Below, piece after piece: positions 14,903-22,805 of a stretch of DNA of 45,164 nucleotides. The stretch covers positions 1-45,164 of the forward strand of contig CAJFUN010000025.1 in the NCBI GenBank assembly GCA_904420205.1. Reading direction: 5' to 3'. Below the pieces are notes generated by a model, which worked only from the letters and a program-made list of their open reading frames with translations, was not told the DNA's origin and made no database searches. This stretch comes from Candidatus Parachristensenella avicola (GTDB lineage: Bacteria; Bacillota; Clostridia; Christensenellales; UMGS416). The position numbers and the translations under genes are program-made. Numbering within the stretch: position 1 is the stretch's first letter; every line of letters starts with the position of its first letter.

Positions 14903-15664
14903 TTACCTGGCCTGATCCAGCAGGCTATCCAACAGCTTCTTAGCCCCGGCGATATCCTCTGGGCCGTCCACCGCCTCCACTGTCCCCTGATTTTCCAGCA
15001 CCTGCGCCGCAAAGGCTTCCGCCTGCGCTTCAAAGGGACCGGACGCATCCTGCATGCGCAGCGTAGGCGCTTCCCCTTCCGCCGGCGCTGCCGCAACCTT
15101 ATCCCATTCGGCTAGCACAATCGTTCCATTGGCCACTACCAAAGTTACAACATCCTGGTAGCCGTCCACAGGTGTTTCAGCTAGCTGATGATAAACCCCG
15201 TCCTGATAGGCGCCCTGCGGAACCGGATCCGCGCTCATGGCTTTTTCAAATACGCTCAACACGTTTGTTACCGAGATTGACGCGCCGGATACATTTTTAA
15301 CCTTTCCGGCCTTCTCGCCTTCTGTGTCATATTGAATGCTATCCGGACCCCGTTTGACCAGCACATCTTCGATGGCTTTCGCCTGCTCATACCATTCCTT
15401 TCCGATAGAAGAAGCGCCTTTCATGCCATAATCGTCGCCCAGCGCCTTTTTGTCCGCATTCTTATAGTGGATTTCATTCCAATCCACCGACTCAATCCGG
15501 TTTTCGGAAACCTTTACCGTTATGATAGTGCGGTAACCCGATCCAGCATCCATATCGCCTGCAGCGAAATAGACGCCGTCAGGATAGCTGGGCCGGGAAG
15601 CGCATCCGGCTATGGACGCCCCCAGCAGCGCCAAGCCCAGCAGGGCAGCGATACGTTTTCTCAT
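14903..15664 (-). CDS. FMN-binding lipoprotein (PplA-like), one intact and one degenerate domain
   Basis: A 253-residue lipoprotein with lipobox IAGC (Cys21). Residues about 27-135 form an FMN-binding domain: YPDGVYF, then IHYKNADKKALGDDYGMKG, and the flavinylation motif SGASIS at 126-131, where Ser131 is the expected covalent FMN site. Residues about 150-253 repeat the fold (YQDGVYHQLAETPVDGYQ), but at the place of the second SGAT motif they read VDGPEDIAGAKKLL, so the acceptor residue is lost. Listeria PplA has two flavinylated domains. The ATG at 15664 is preferred because GAGGAGG lies upstream and gives a standard signal peptide. It converges with apbE, its likely modifying enzyme. Confidence 0.9.
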   Translation of the reverse strand: MRKRIAALLGLALLGASIAGCASRPSYPDGVYFAAGDMDAGSGYRTIITVKVSENRIESVDWNEIHYKNADKKALGDDYGMKGASSIGKEWYEQAKAIEDVLVKRGPDSIQYDTEGEKAGKVKNVSGASISVTNVLSVFEKAMSADPVPQGAYQDGVYHQLAETPVDGYQDVVTLVVANGTIVLAEWDKVAAAPAEGEAPTLRMQDASGPFEAQAEAFAAQVLENQGTVEAVDGPEDIAGAKKLLDSLLDQAR

Positions 15665-15819
15665 CCTCTTCCTCCTCATCACGGTTTCCCAAGCGTATGG
15701 AGCCGCACCAGCCGCCTTATCCCTCTTCAAGTAAAGGGCTCAGCCGGCTATAGGGCTTTGTCCATTTTATCCCGCATCGGGGGCTCTCGTCAAGGGGCGA
15801 TCACCTGTCGCATCTTAAG

Positions 15820-15846
15820 AAAAAGGCTTCCCCCAAGGGGAAGCCT
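15820..15846 (-). terminator. terminator after the DUF4838 gene
   Basis: A perfect 10-bp stem (15824-15833 with 15837-15846, AGGCTTCCCC arm) with a 3-nt loop, followed by TTTT on the minus strand. It lies 16 nt past the stop codon. Confidence 0.88.
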
Positions 15847-15862
15847 CTGAGCGGTTAAACCA

Positions 15863-17752
15863 TCAGCCCCAGGTACGCATGATGCCCTGAACCATCATCT
15901 CGTAGCTCTGCTCCGGAAGGCGGCCCTCCGACAGGCGGTCGATGCCGTGGCTCTTTAGATCGGCAAAGAATGCGTCGACATTGGCCTTATGCTCCGGGCT
16001 CTTGGGATCCTCTAGATACAACTCGATATAGCGCAGACCCAGGCGCTCGCGACGCACACGGCGCAACACAATCTCATCGTCTGCCACAAGCTCCATCTCA
16101 TCGAAGAGCCGGTGAGCCTCGTCCAGCATGGGCTGGGTAAGGAATTCCAGCTTCTCCACCGTCAGGCGGAAGGAGTTAAGCTCCTTGCTGCGTTCGTTGA
16201 ATTCAGTCACCGTCTTGCAGGTGCGCTTGAGCTCCTCCAGCTGCTTTTGGATCTCCGGATTCTTGTAGGCATCGCTCTTGGGCTCATAAATGCCCATATG
16301 CACGCCGTCCAGGTGGCTGTGGATCAGGTCGTAATAGCGGCGCATAGCGGGCGCAGCTCCCTTGAATACGCCGGCTAGGAACTCGTCCACCAGCGTATCT
16401 ACGTCGTAATCCGGATTCCACATCAGCTGCGCCATGACGTAACTGCGAAGCTCGGCCATGCTGGCGCCGCCGCCGCCCCAATAGGCGGCTTCTTCAAATA
16501 GCCCTTTGACATGATTCTTGATGAGGAACTGGATATTGGGCTTAAGCACTTTAAAGTTGGGGAAAGGCATCAGCGGATGGGCATAGTTGGTCACATAATC
16601 CCACACATACAGCCGATCGCTGACCTGGGCCCACTGGCGGATATCTTCCGAAAAGTGCTGGGCCGGGCGGCGCTCCGGCGTATCGGAAGGATAAGCAATA
16701 GCCTGGCACTCCTCCAGCGGATGGGAGAAGCAACACTCAATATCGCACAGGCGGATAATCACATTGGGCAGGGGGCGGATATGCTTAGGCGGCTTGCGGG
16801 TATACTGATAAGCCAGGGTATCGATGGCAATATGCGGATACTCTTCGGCAATGGCCGCAGCGATTTTGTTGACAAAGGTTAGCAACGTGCCCGCATGGCT
16901 GCCTTCATAGTCGTCGATCGCCTTGCACTTTTCACACTGGCAGGGGTTATACCAGTCGTTCTGGCTAACCGATACAATAGAAGCCTCCGGATGGGTCTGG
17001 ATCCACTCCTTCACCTGCTTGAGCGCGATCTCAAAGACCTCATCGTTGGTTAGGCATAGCTGCGTGTGATCGCTGATGCGTTTGCCGTCCACCATCGAGA
17101 AATACTCGGGATGCTCGTCAAAATACTTCTCCACCGGCACAAGGGCATTAAAGGAGTGGACAAAGGGGAAGTACTTCATGGTACCGCCCTGATAATCGGC
17201 CACACGGTCATAGTGGCCATTGCCTTTCGTATGGGCGTTCCAGTCGCCATCGATGTAATTTTCCCAGAACTGCGGCTCGCGGTACTCCAGCTGGGGTACA
17301 AAAGTTTCCTCCAGGTCAGCAGGCAGGGTAACCTTGTAGCGGGTCGGCACATGCTCCACGTCCGGCGTAAACCACCGTACCCCCATATACTTTTCCAGCA
17401 AGGAAAACACGCCGTACATGGCTCCGCGCACGTCGCTGCCGGCTACAATGATATCCTCGCCGCAGGTGGTCAGCCGGTAGCCCTCGTCGCCCAGCGCGTC
17501 CCAGTCGATTTTTGCGCCAATAGTCTCCAGGCGGGGATGCCTGCCGACAATAATACCGCGCGTCATATACATATGCGACCGGTGTCCATCCCCCTCCAGC
17601 TCCTGGCTGATGGGCAGGGTAACGCCCGTCATCTTTCTCAGGATACGCTGCAGCTCAAAGCAGGCCCAGCGGGTGGTCTGGGAGGCGTTATTGGCTACCA
17701 AGATTTGATAGTCGTATCGGCCGCCCTCAATGAGTGTGATGGTTTTGCCCAT
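15863..17752 (-). CDS. DUF4838 protein, glycoside-hydrolase-like
   Basis: A 629-residue protein. Residues about 1-130 resemble the N-terminal domain found on GH20 and GH67 enzymes (ASQTTRWACFELQRILRKM, GSDVRGAMYGVFSLLEKYMG). The central DUF4838 region contains HSFNALVPVEKYFDEHPEYFS, VSVSQNDWYNPCQCEKC and YLAYQYTRKPPKH-like strands. The C-terminus is helical. DUF4838 proteins are believed to act on uronic-acid or amino-sugar glycans, but no activity is assigned with confidence. There is no signal peptide, so it should be cytoplasmic. The ATG at 17752 has GAGG 9 nt upstream; an ATG six codons earlier has that GAGG inside its own codons. Confidence 0.82.
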   Translation of the reverse strand: MGKTITLIEGGRYDYQILVANNASQTTRWACFELQRILRKMTGVTLPISQELEGDGHRSHMYMTRGIIVGRHPRLETIGAKIDWDALGDEGYRLTTCGEDIIVAGSDVRGAMYGVFSLLEKYMGVRWFTPDVEHVPTRYKVTLPADLEETFVPQLEYREPQFWENYIDGDWNAHTKGNGHYDRVADYQGGTMKYFPFVHSFNALVPVEKYFDEHPEYFSMVDGKRISDHTQLCLTNDEVFEIALKQVKEWIQTHPEASIVSVSQNDWYNPCQCEKCKAIDDYEGSHAGTLLTFVNKIAAAIAEEYPHIAIDTLAYQYTRKPPKHIRPLPNVIIRLCDIECCFSHPLEECQAIAYPSDTPERRPAQHFSEDIRQWAQVSDRLYVWDYVTNYAHPLMPFPNFKVLKPNIQFLIKNHVKGLFEEAAYWGGGGASMAELRSYVMAQLMWNPDYDVDTLVDEFLAGVFKGAAPAMRRYYDLIHSHLDGVHMGIYEPKSDAYKNPEIQKQLEELKRTCKTVTEFNERSKELNSFRLTVEKLEFLTQPMLDEAHRLFDEMELVADDEIVLRRVRRERLGLRYIELYLEDPKSPEHKANVDAFFADLKSHGIDRLSEGRLPEQSYEMMVQGIMRTWG

Positions 17753-17801
17753 GATGAAGTACCTCGCCATTCATACTTATTTTCCCTTGGGAACAAAGCT
17801 T

Positions 17802-17810
17802 ATTATATCA
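17802..17810 (-). promoter_or_regulatory. extended -10 promoter of the DUF4838 gene
   Basis: The minus strand reads TGATATAAT about 50 nt before the start at 17752. No clear -35 is present. The same element occurs before the yfhO gene at 43373. A short inverted repeat, TTCCC/GGGAA, follows at 17782-17793 in the predicted leader. Confidence 0.5.
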
Positions 17811-17910
17811 GACCCCATAACCGGGGAGTATGCAGGATACTGATATTTCATGCCGATCCTGCGGCGGGCAGGGCACAGCGCCTCAAATCCTTGCAGCGTG
17901 ATTCCACCTA

Positions 17911-18891
17911 CTAACCCTCCATGCACCGTTTGCGCCAAAGCGTCTCGTATTCCTTTACCGAGACGATACGGCCGGCCAGATCGCCCACGGTGTGAACGCC
18001 CTGTTGAATACACCATGCCCTGTCTTTGGCATAGGCCGTCATATCCAGCTCATCTTCATCCATGCAGCAGGGCAACCGCTCTATCCCATCCAGATAGGCC
18101 ATCACCGCGCGGGTATGGCCGTCGGTGATAAGCCGGAGGCCTTGGAATCGTTTGTACAGGATCGGATCCATATCCACCAGGGATTTGGGGGTAAACCATT
18201 CGCGGCAAAGCCGCAGCTTTCCCTCGCTAATATATAGCTGGCTTGGGGACAGGCTGCCGACCGGAAGCCACTCGATTTTTTCCTCCGGCCTGTGATAGCG
18301 CCGGGTGGCGATGTATTCGCGTCTTGTCAGGCGGTAATGCAGCTGCATTTTTCCCTTCTGGCCTTCAGGCAGCGGCTGGCCGCATAGCAGGCTGAATCCA
18401 TTCTTCTCCCATATGCGGCGGCTGCGCAGGTTATAGTCGTCGCAGAGGCAATGCAGCACGTCCGTAATCTCCCCGGCAAAGGCGTACTCCGTCAGCATCG
18501 CGATTACCCGCGTACCGATACCCCGATTCCAGCAGTCTTTTTCGCCGATCATGATGTCGATCCGCCGTACATCGGTGCCTTTGGGATAGCGCGCGCATAT
18601 TTCCTGCAGGTTCATAGGCTGCAACCAACACTCGCCCACCGCGCGCCCATCCACCTCTATCAGGAATAGAAGCGCATCCTGCGATACGCTGCCATAAATC
18701 CCGCGCACTTCTTCCGGGCTGTAAGAAAGCGTTTTCCCCTCCTCCCCGCCCTCCGTCCAATAAAGCACCTCCGGGTCAGCGTTCCACCGGTATAGGTAAG
18801 GTAGGTCGGCATCCCTGAGCGGCTGCAGCACGAGCTTCATGGAACCATAGCCGCCATAAAGGGTAATATTATGAGACCGGATCGTTTGCAC
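17911..18891 (-). CDS. GNAT acetyltransferase fused to a ParB/Srx-like domain
   Basis: A 326-residue two-domain protein. Residues about 18-190 are a GNAT fold with the acetyl-CoA loop WNRGIGTRV near 121-129 and the closing strand RRIWEKNGF. Residues about 205-326 resemble the ParB N-terminal/sulfiredoxin-like fold: EWLPVGSLSPSQLYIS, then TDGHTRAVMAYLDGI with the D-G-H-T-R signature at 257-261. The C-terminal domain could bind a nucleotide or recognise the substrate. The start is a GTG with AAGGAG 8 nt upstream. The neighbours (a DUF4838 protein and an amino-acid symporter) do not reveal the substrate. I have seen this domain pairing annotated simply as acetyltransferase in Clostridia. Confidence 0.8.
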   Translation of the reverse strand: MQTIRSHNITLYGGYGSMKLVLQPLRDADLPYLYRWNADPEVLYWTEGGEEGKTLSYSPEEVRGIYGSVSQDALLFLIEVDGRAVGECWLQPMNLQEICARYPKGTDVRRIDIMIGEKDCWNRGIGTRVIAMLTEYAFAGEITDVLHCLCDDYNLRSRRIWEKNGFSLLCGQPLPEGQKGKMQLHYRLTRREYIATRRYHRPEEKIEWLPVGSLSPSQLYISEGKLRLCREWFTPKSLVDMDPILYKRFQGLRLITDGHTRAVMAYLDGIERLPCCMDEDELDMTAYAKDRAWCIQQGVHTVGDLAGRIVSVKEYETLWRKRCMEG

Positions 18892-18918
18892 GCGCTATTC
18901 TCCTTCGCTGTTTTTTTC

Positions 18919-18946
18919 AGTATATCATCATTTTTTTGCGTCACAA
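18919..18946 (-). promoter_or_regulatory. promoter of the GNAT-ParB-like gene
   Basis: On the minus strand TTGTGA (18946-18941), a 16-bp spacer and TATACT (18924-18919) lie 28 bp before the GTG start. Confidence 0.5.
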
Positions 18947-19034
18947 TCCTAGCTTTGGCCTCATGGCGCCGCCGCTATGCGCATAGGCTGAAATGGAAAC
19001 GCTGCCTCTGAAGGCGGCGGGGAAAGGAGAAGCT

Positions 19035-20477
19035 ATGGATCTGCTTGCCCTGCTGGAGGCGGTCACTGCGCGCCTTAATCATGCGCTTTGGGGCGTGCCC
19101 ATGGTGCTGCTGCTTTTCAGTACGCATCTTTACATGACCTGCCGGACTGGATTTATTCAGCGCAAGGCGCTGACTGCGATTCGCCTCTCCCTAACGCCGG
19201 ATCCCGATGGGCAAGGGGATATTAGCCCCTTCGCCTCCCTGACCACCGCCTTGGCCTCTACCATCGGCACCGGAAATATCGTAGGTGTCGGCACTGCTAT
19301 CGCTTTGGGCGGCCCCGGCGCGGTATTCTGGTGCTGGATAGCCGGCATCTTCGGCATGGCCACCAAATATGCCGAATCGCTGATTGCCGTCCGGTTTCGG
19401 GTAAAAAGCGCCGACGGCCGGATGATGGGCGGCGCGATGTATGCTTTAGAACGAGGCCTGAATCTCCGAGGGCTGGCGCTGCTGTTTGCTCTTTTCGGCG
19501 CGTTGGCTTCTTTGGGAATTGGCTGCGGCGTACAAGTAAATGCACTCTCTCAAGCCGTTACCCGTCTCTTTCCCGCTGTCGAGCCCTGGAGTGTCGGCTT
19601 GGCCGCCTGCGTCACGGCCGCATTGGCGATCTTCGGCGGTGTCAAAGGGCTCGGCCGCGTCTGCGAACGGTTGGTACCTTTCATGGCGATCTTCTTTGTC
19701 ATGGGCTGTACGGTCATCCTCTGGCAGTGCCGCGACGTACTGCCCGCCGCCTGTCGGGCGATTGTCACCATGGCTTTCCGTCCCGGTGCAGCGGCCGGGG
19801 GGCTGGTAGGTTCCGGTATCATTGCCGCAGCCCGCTATGGAATAGCCCGCGGGCTGTTCTCCAATGAATCCGGCATGGGCTCTGCCCCCATTGTGGCTGC
19901 TGCCGCCCAGTGCCGCAATCCTGTCCGCCAGGCCCTTGTGGCTTCTACGGGTACCTTCTGGGATACCGTGGTGCTCTGCCTGGTAACGGGGGTAACGTTG
20001 GTGGCCAGTATAATGAAAAACCCTGCCGTTGATATATCCGGCATAACCGATGGCGGAGAGCTCTCCGCCCTAGCCTTCGGACAGATCCCCTATGTGGGCC
20101 CGCTTGTGTTGAACGTGGGGCTCATCACCTTTGCCTACTCCACCATCCTTGGCTGGTCTTATTATGGGGAGCGCTGCGTGGAATACCTGCTGGGGCCGCG
20201 GGCGCTTACGCCTTACCGTCTTCTCTATCTGTCTGTGCTGGCCGTGGCTCCGGCGCTCAGCCTCGGTCTTGTTTGGGATATATCCGACGTGCTTAACGCC
20301 CTCATGGCCTTGCCTAACTTAATCGCGCTCATTGGTCTTTCCCCATTGATTGCCCGGGAAACCCGGTATTACCTGCCGAGGCTGGACGAACAGGACCTCC
20401 GGCCTATTCCTACAGCGGATCCAGCCCCCGCCTATCGTCGCTGGACGAACCAGCGGTCCTCTTCCAGGAAAAGATAG
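19035..20477 (+). CDS. amino-acid carrier protein, AGCS family sodium:alanine symporter
   Basis: A 480-residue membrane protein with about eleven hydrophobic segments, matching the alanine/glycine:cation symporter (AGCS) family. Signature parts are FIQRKALTAIRLSL, the segment SLTTALASTIGTGNIVGVGTAIALGGPGA given here only by its core TIGTGNIVGVGTA, YGIARGLFSNESGMGSAPI and FAYSTILGWSYYGERC. It imports alanine, glycine or a related amino acid with sodium. The ATG at 19035 has AAAGGAG 5 nt upstream; an upstream in-frame ATG at 18993 lacks one. The last 46 bp overlap the convergent small gene at 20432-20668. It may end slightly rich in polar residues, with no known domain there. Confidence 0.92.
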   Translation: MDLLALLEAVTARLNHALWGVPMVLLLFSTHLYMTCRTGFIQRKALTAIRLSLTPDPDGQGDISPFASLTTALASTIGTGNIVGVGTAIALGGPGAVFWCWIAGIFGMATKYAESLIAVRFRVKSADGRMMGGAMYALERGLNLRGLALLFALFGALASLGIGCGVQVNALSQAVTRLFPAVEPWSVGLAACVTAALAIFGGVKGLGRVCERLVPFMAIFFVMGCTVILWQCRDVLPAACRAIVTMAFRPGAAAGGLVGSGIIAAARYGIARGLFSNESGMGSAPIVAAAAQCRNPVRQALVASTGTFWDTVVLCLVTGVTLVASIMKNPAVDISGITDGGELSALAFGQIPYVGPLVLNVGLITFAYSTILGWSYYGERCVEYLLGPRALTPYRLLYLSVLAVAPALSLGLVWDISDVLNALMALPNLIALIGLSPLIARETRYYLPRLDEQDLRPIPTADPAPAYRRWTNQRSSSRKR

Positions 20478-20668
20478 GTTTCATGACGCCCGATGCGAAC
20501 CGTATACCGTATTCCCGCGCCGCCGGCTTTTATGCTGGCGGCGCGTCGCACATCCAAGATCCGGTCAATGGAAAAGCTTCGTCCATCTTCCCACTGCACC
20601 GAAAGGGGCTTTAGTTCGCCTTCCGGCGAATATCGAACGACCACAGCTACGTATACCTTGCTTTGCAT
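20432..20668 (-). CDS. conserved small protein encoded behind dinB
   Basis: A 78-residue protein beginning MQSKVYVAVVVRYSPEGEL and containing WEDGRSFSIDRILDVRRAAS, GGAGIRYTVRIG and the C-terminal LEEDRWFVQRR. It looks like a compact beta-barrel, with no membrane segment. I recall similar short proteins next to Y-family polymerase genes in Firmicutes but cannot assign a function. It starts 10 nt after the dinB stop with GAGAGGT upstream, so it should be cotranscribed with dinB and under the same LexA control. Its 3' end overlaps the symporter gene by 46 nt on the opposite strand. Confidence 0.8.
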   Translation of the reverse strand: MQSKVYVAVVVRYSPEGELKPLSVQWEDGRSFSIDRILDVRRAASIKAGGAGIRYTVRIGRHETYLFLEEDRWFVQRR

Positions 20669-20678
20669 GCTTTACCTC

Positions 20679-21929
20679 TCATGAAAAAAAGCTGACCGGG
20701 TGAATGATATGATCTTCCTTGGGGTTCAGCTGTCCCAGCAGCTTATCCTCATAAAGCGTTCCCTTCCGAATCACCCTTTGCCCGAAACGGCGGCGCAAAC
20801 CGTCCACAGCCTGTTCCAGCCGTTCTTCCCGCTGGCGGCGTTCTTCCCCGCCCAAGAAGCTTAGCTGCACCGGCGTATCCCAAGGTACCAATCCGCAGGC
20901 TCGCAAGCCTACGCTGCGTAGCGGACGGCTCCAGTCATAATGGCGCCGCAGCAGCCGCATTGCCGCCTCGAAAAGTTCCCCGGAAAGATAGGTAGGAACC
21001 TGTAGTTTCATCTGCCGCTCAAAGCCAGCCAACGTATCGTCCCGCAGGCTAATCTGAACGGTAGTCCCCTTCAATCCGTATTCCCGCAGCCGAGCGGCCA
21101 CGCTTTCGGCCAAGGCGGCGAAGGTGACGCCCGCATCCCTTTCATTCCTCAGGTCCCGGGGTGTGGTGCTGGAATTCCCTACGCTTTTTACCGCGGCCTC
21201 CTGGCCTACCGGGCGCACCGGCGAGGTGTCAAGGCCATTGGCAAAGCAGTACAGGGACAGGCCCCATTTACCGAACCACGATTGCAAAAGCCTGGGATCC
21301 GTCGCGGCCAGTTGGCCGATGGTATAGATGCCCCGGCTGTGAAGCTTGCGGCAGGTAGCCGTCCCCACGCAAAGCAGCGCCTCCGCCGGAAGCGGCCAGG
21401 CGCGCTGCCTGTAGGTGTCCCTGGAGAGCACGGTGGTCGCATCCGGCTTCTTCATATCACTTCCCAGCTTTGCAAATACCTTATTAAATGACACGCCTAC
21501 GGACGCAGTAAGGCCCATTTCATCCCGAATCCTCCGGCGTATCTCGTCAGCCACTGTGCGCCCTCCCGCCTGCGCTGTCCGGCTGCCACTGATATCCAGC
21601 CACGCTTCATCTAGGCCAAAGGGTTCAATCCGGTCGGTATATTCGCTATAGATCGCCCTCGCGATACGGCTGAATCGAATATATTGGTCATAATGGGGTG
21701 GAACGACCACAAGCTGCGCGCATTTTTTCCGCGCCTGCCATAGCGCCTCCCCGGTCTGGATCCCATAGGCCTTCGCTTCGTTATTCTTGGCGAGGATAAT
21801 GCCGTGACGCTCTTCGGCTCTGCCTCCCACCGCTACCGGTTTTCCCCGTAAGGACGGATCGTGCAGGCATTCGACTGAAGCATAGAAATTATTCATATCC
21901 ACATGTAACACCGTCCGCTCGCCCATCAT
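20679..21929 (-). CDS. dinB: DNA polymerase IV (Y family)
   Basis: A 416-residue Y-family translesion polymerase. The first catalytic motif is HVDMNNFYASVE near residues 9-20 and the second is GLDEAWLDIS near 103-112; these carry the acidic metal ligands. The fingers loop, helix-hairpin-helix (RGIYTIGQLAATDP) and little-finger domain follow. A C-terminal clamp-binding motif could be QLNPKEDHI, but this is unsure. It copies damaged DNA with low fidelity. Two consecutive ATGs (21929 and 21926) follow AAAGGAGG; either may be used. A LexA box lies about 20 bp upstream, so it should be SOS-induced. Confidence 0.94.
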   Translation of the reverse strand: MMGERTVLHVDMNNFYASVECLHDPSLRGKPVAVGGRAEERHGIILAKNNEAKAYGIQTGEALWQARKKCAQLVVVPPHYDQYIRFSRIARAIYSEYTDRIEPFGLDEAWLDISGSRTAQAGGRTVADEIRRRIRDEMGLTASVGVSFNKVFAKLGSDMKKPDATTVLSRDTYRQRAWPLPAEALLCVGTATCRKLHSRGIYTIGQLAATDPRLLQSWFGKWGLSLYCFANGLDTSPVRPVGQEAAVKSVGNSSTTPRDLRNERDAGVTFAALAESVAARLREYGLKGTTVQISLRDDTLAGFERQMKLQVPTYLSGELFEAAMRLLRRHYDWSRPLRSVGLRACGLVPWDTPVQLSFLGGEERRQREERLEQAVDGLRRRFGQRVIRKGTLYEDKLLGQLNPKEDHIIHPVSFFS

Positions 21930-21947
21930 GCCGCCTCCTTTGCATTG

Positions 21948-21961
21948 CGATCATATGTTCG
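21948..21961 (-). promoter_or_regulatory. LexA (SOS) box upstream of dinB
   Basis: The minus strand reads CGAACATATGATCG. The Gram-positive LexA/DinR consensus is CGAACNNNNGTTCG, so there is a single mismatch. It lies 19-32 bp upstream of the dinB start. Confidence 0.75.
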
Positions 21962-22151
21962 CATTACAAGTATACGACGCTACGCTTAGGAAATATACCG
22001 GTAAGATATGGCAAGCTTCCAGCTGCCCAAAAGCACATAAAAAAACCCGGAAACATGCTCATGGCGCCATAAAGTAACATACAAAAATTTGAAAGACAGC
22101 AGCCTACTACTTCGTAACAAAATCTGCGATAAAAAGCTCAAATGCTTTCGT

Positions 22152-22180
22152 TTGAAATAAAATGAACGTTCAGTTATAAT
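22152..22180 (+). promoter_or_regulatory. promoter and operator of the tetR gene
   Basis: TTGAAA (22152-22157), a 17-bp spacer and a perfect TATAAT (22175-22180). The palindrome TGAACGTTCA (22163-22172) lies inside the spacer, the usual place for an autorepressor. The start of transcription falls at or next to the ATG at 22187, so the message may have no leader. Confidence 0.75.
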
Positions 22181-22186
22181 GGCGAT

Positions 22187-22759
22187 ATGAGAATAAAAGA
22201 TGAAAACAAAAAAGCGGCAATTACCAAAGCTATCATAGGGCTAATCAACGAGATTGGTTTTGCCAACATATCTATGTCAAAGATAGCGAAGGCAACCGGA
22301 CTATCCGCTGCGACCCTCTATGTCTATTATGAAAACAAGGAGGATATGTTCCGCAAAGTCTATATGGACGTGAAAAAGCAAATGATAGAGGAATGCAGCA
22401 AAGATATTTGTCCACAGGAGAATGTCCAAGAAGCGGTCAGAAAACTTTGTGAAAATCTGCTTCGTTATATGCAGGATAATACGGACGAATTCTTATTTAT
22501 TGAGCAGGCGTGTAATTCTCCTATGGCAACGGATGAAATGATTGAAGAACTTGCGCAGTATAATCAAGACACAATCAGAACTTTTCAGCGTGGAGTACAA
22601 GAGGGACTTTTGAAACAGACTTCTCCGGCTCTTTTGATTAGTTTTTGCTATTACCCGATTCAGCAGATTTTTAAGGAATGGCGAAAGGAAAAATCCATGC
22701 TTCCAGAAGTGGATTTTGAAGTTGTCTTTCAGATGTGCTGGGATGCAATCAAGCGTTAA
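22187..22759 (+). CDS. TetR/AcrR-family transcriptional repressor
   Basis: A 190-residue TetR-type regulator. The N-terminal DNA-binding domain spans about 8-55 with the helix-turn-helix ISMSKIAKATGLSAATLYVYYENKEDMF. The rest is the helical ligand-binding part, with no cofactor motif. No ribosome binding site precedes the ATG, and the -10 element ends only 6 nt upstream, so translation from a leaderless message is likely. The palindrome in its own promoter and a related one before the next gene suggest that it represses both itself and the aldo/keto reductase. Codon use is more AT-rich than in the flanking dinB and sigK genes, a sign of separate origin. Confidence 0.9.
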   Translation: MRIKDENKKAAITKAIIGLINEIGFANISMSKIAKATGLSAATLYVYYENKEDMFRKVYMDVKKQMIEECSKDICPQENVQEAVRKLCENLLRYMQDNTDEFLFIEQACNSPMATDEMIEELAQYNQDTIRTFQRGVQEGLLKQTSPALLISFCYYPIQQIFKEWRKEKSMLPEVDFEVVFQMCWDAIKR

Positions 22760-22790
22760 AAGGACGGTACCACGCTGGTGCGTTCTTTTT
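22758..22790 (+). terminator. terminator after the tetR gene
   Basis: A stem pairing AAAAGGACG (22758-22766) with CGTTCTTTT (22781-22789), with an inner ACCA/TGGT helix and a trailing T-run that doubles as the 3' arm. It overlaps the tetR stop codon. Confidence 0.75.
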
Positions 22791-22805
22791 AGATAATTAA
22801 ATAAA

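Noticed and set aside
22757..22790. T-box remnant because of GGTACCACG
   Set aside because: There is no stem I or specifier upstream, since the sequence lies at the tetR stop codon; a simple terminator explains it.
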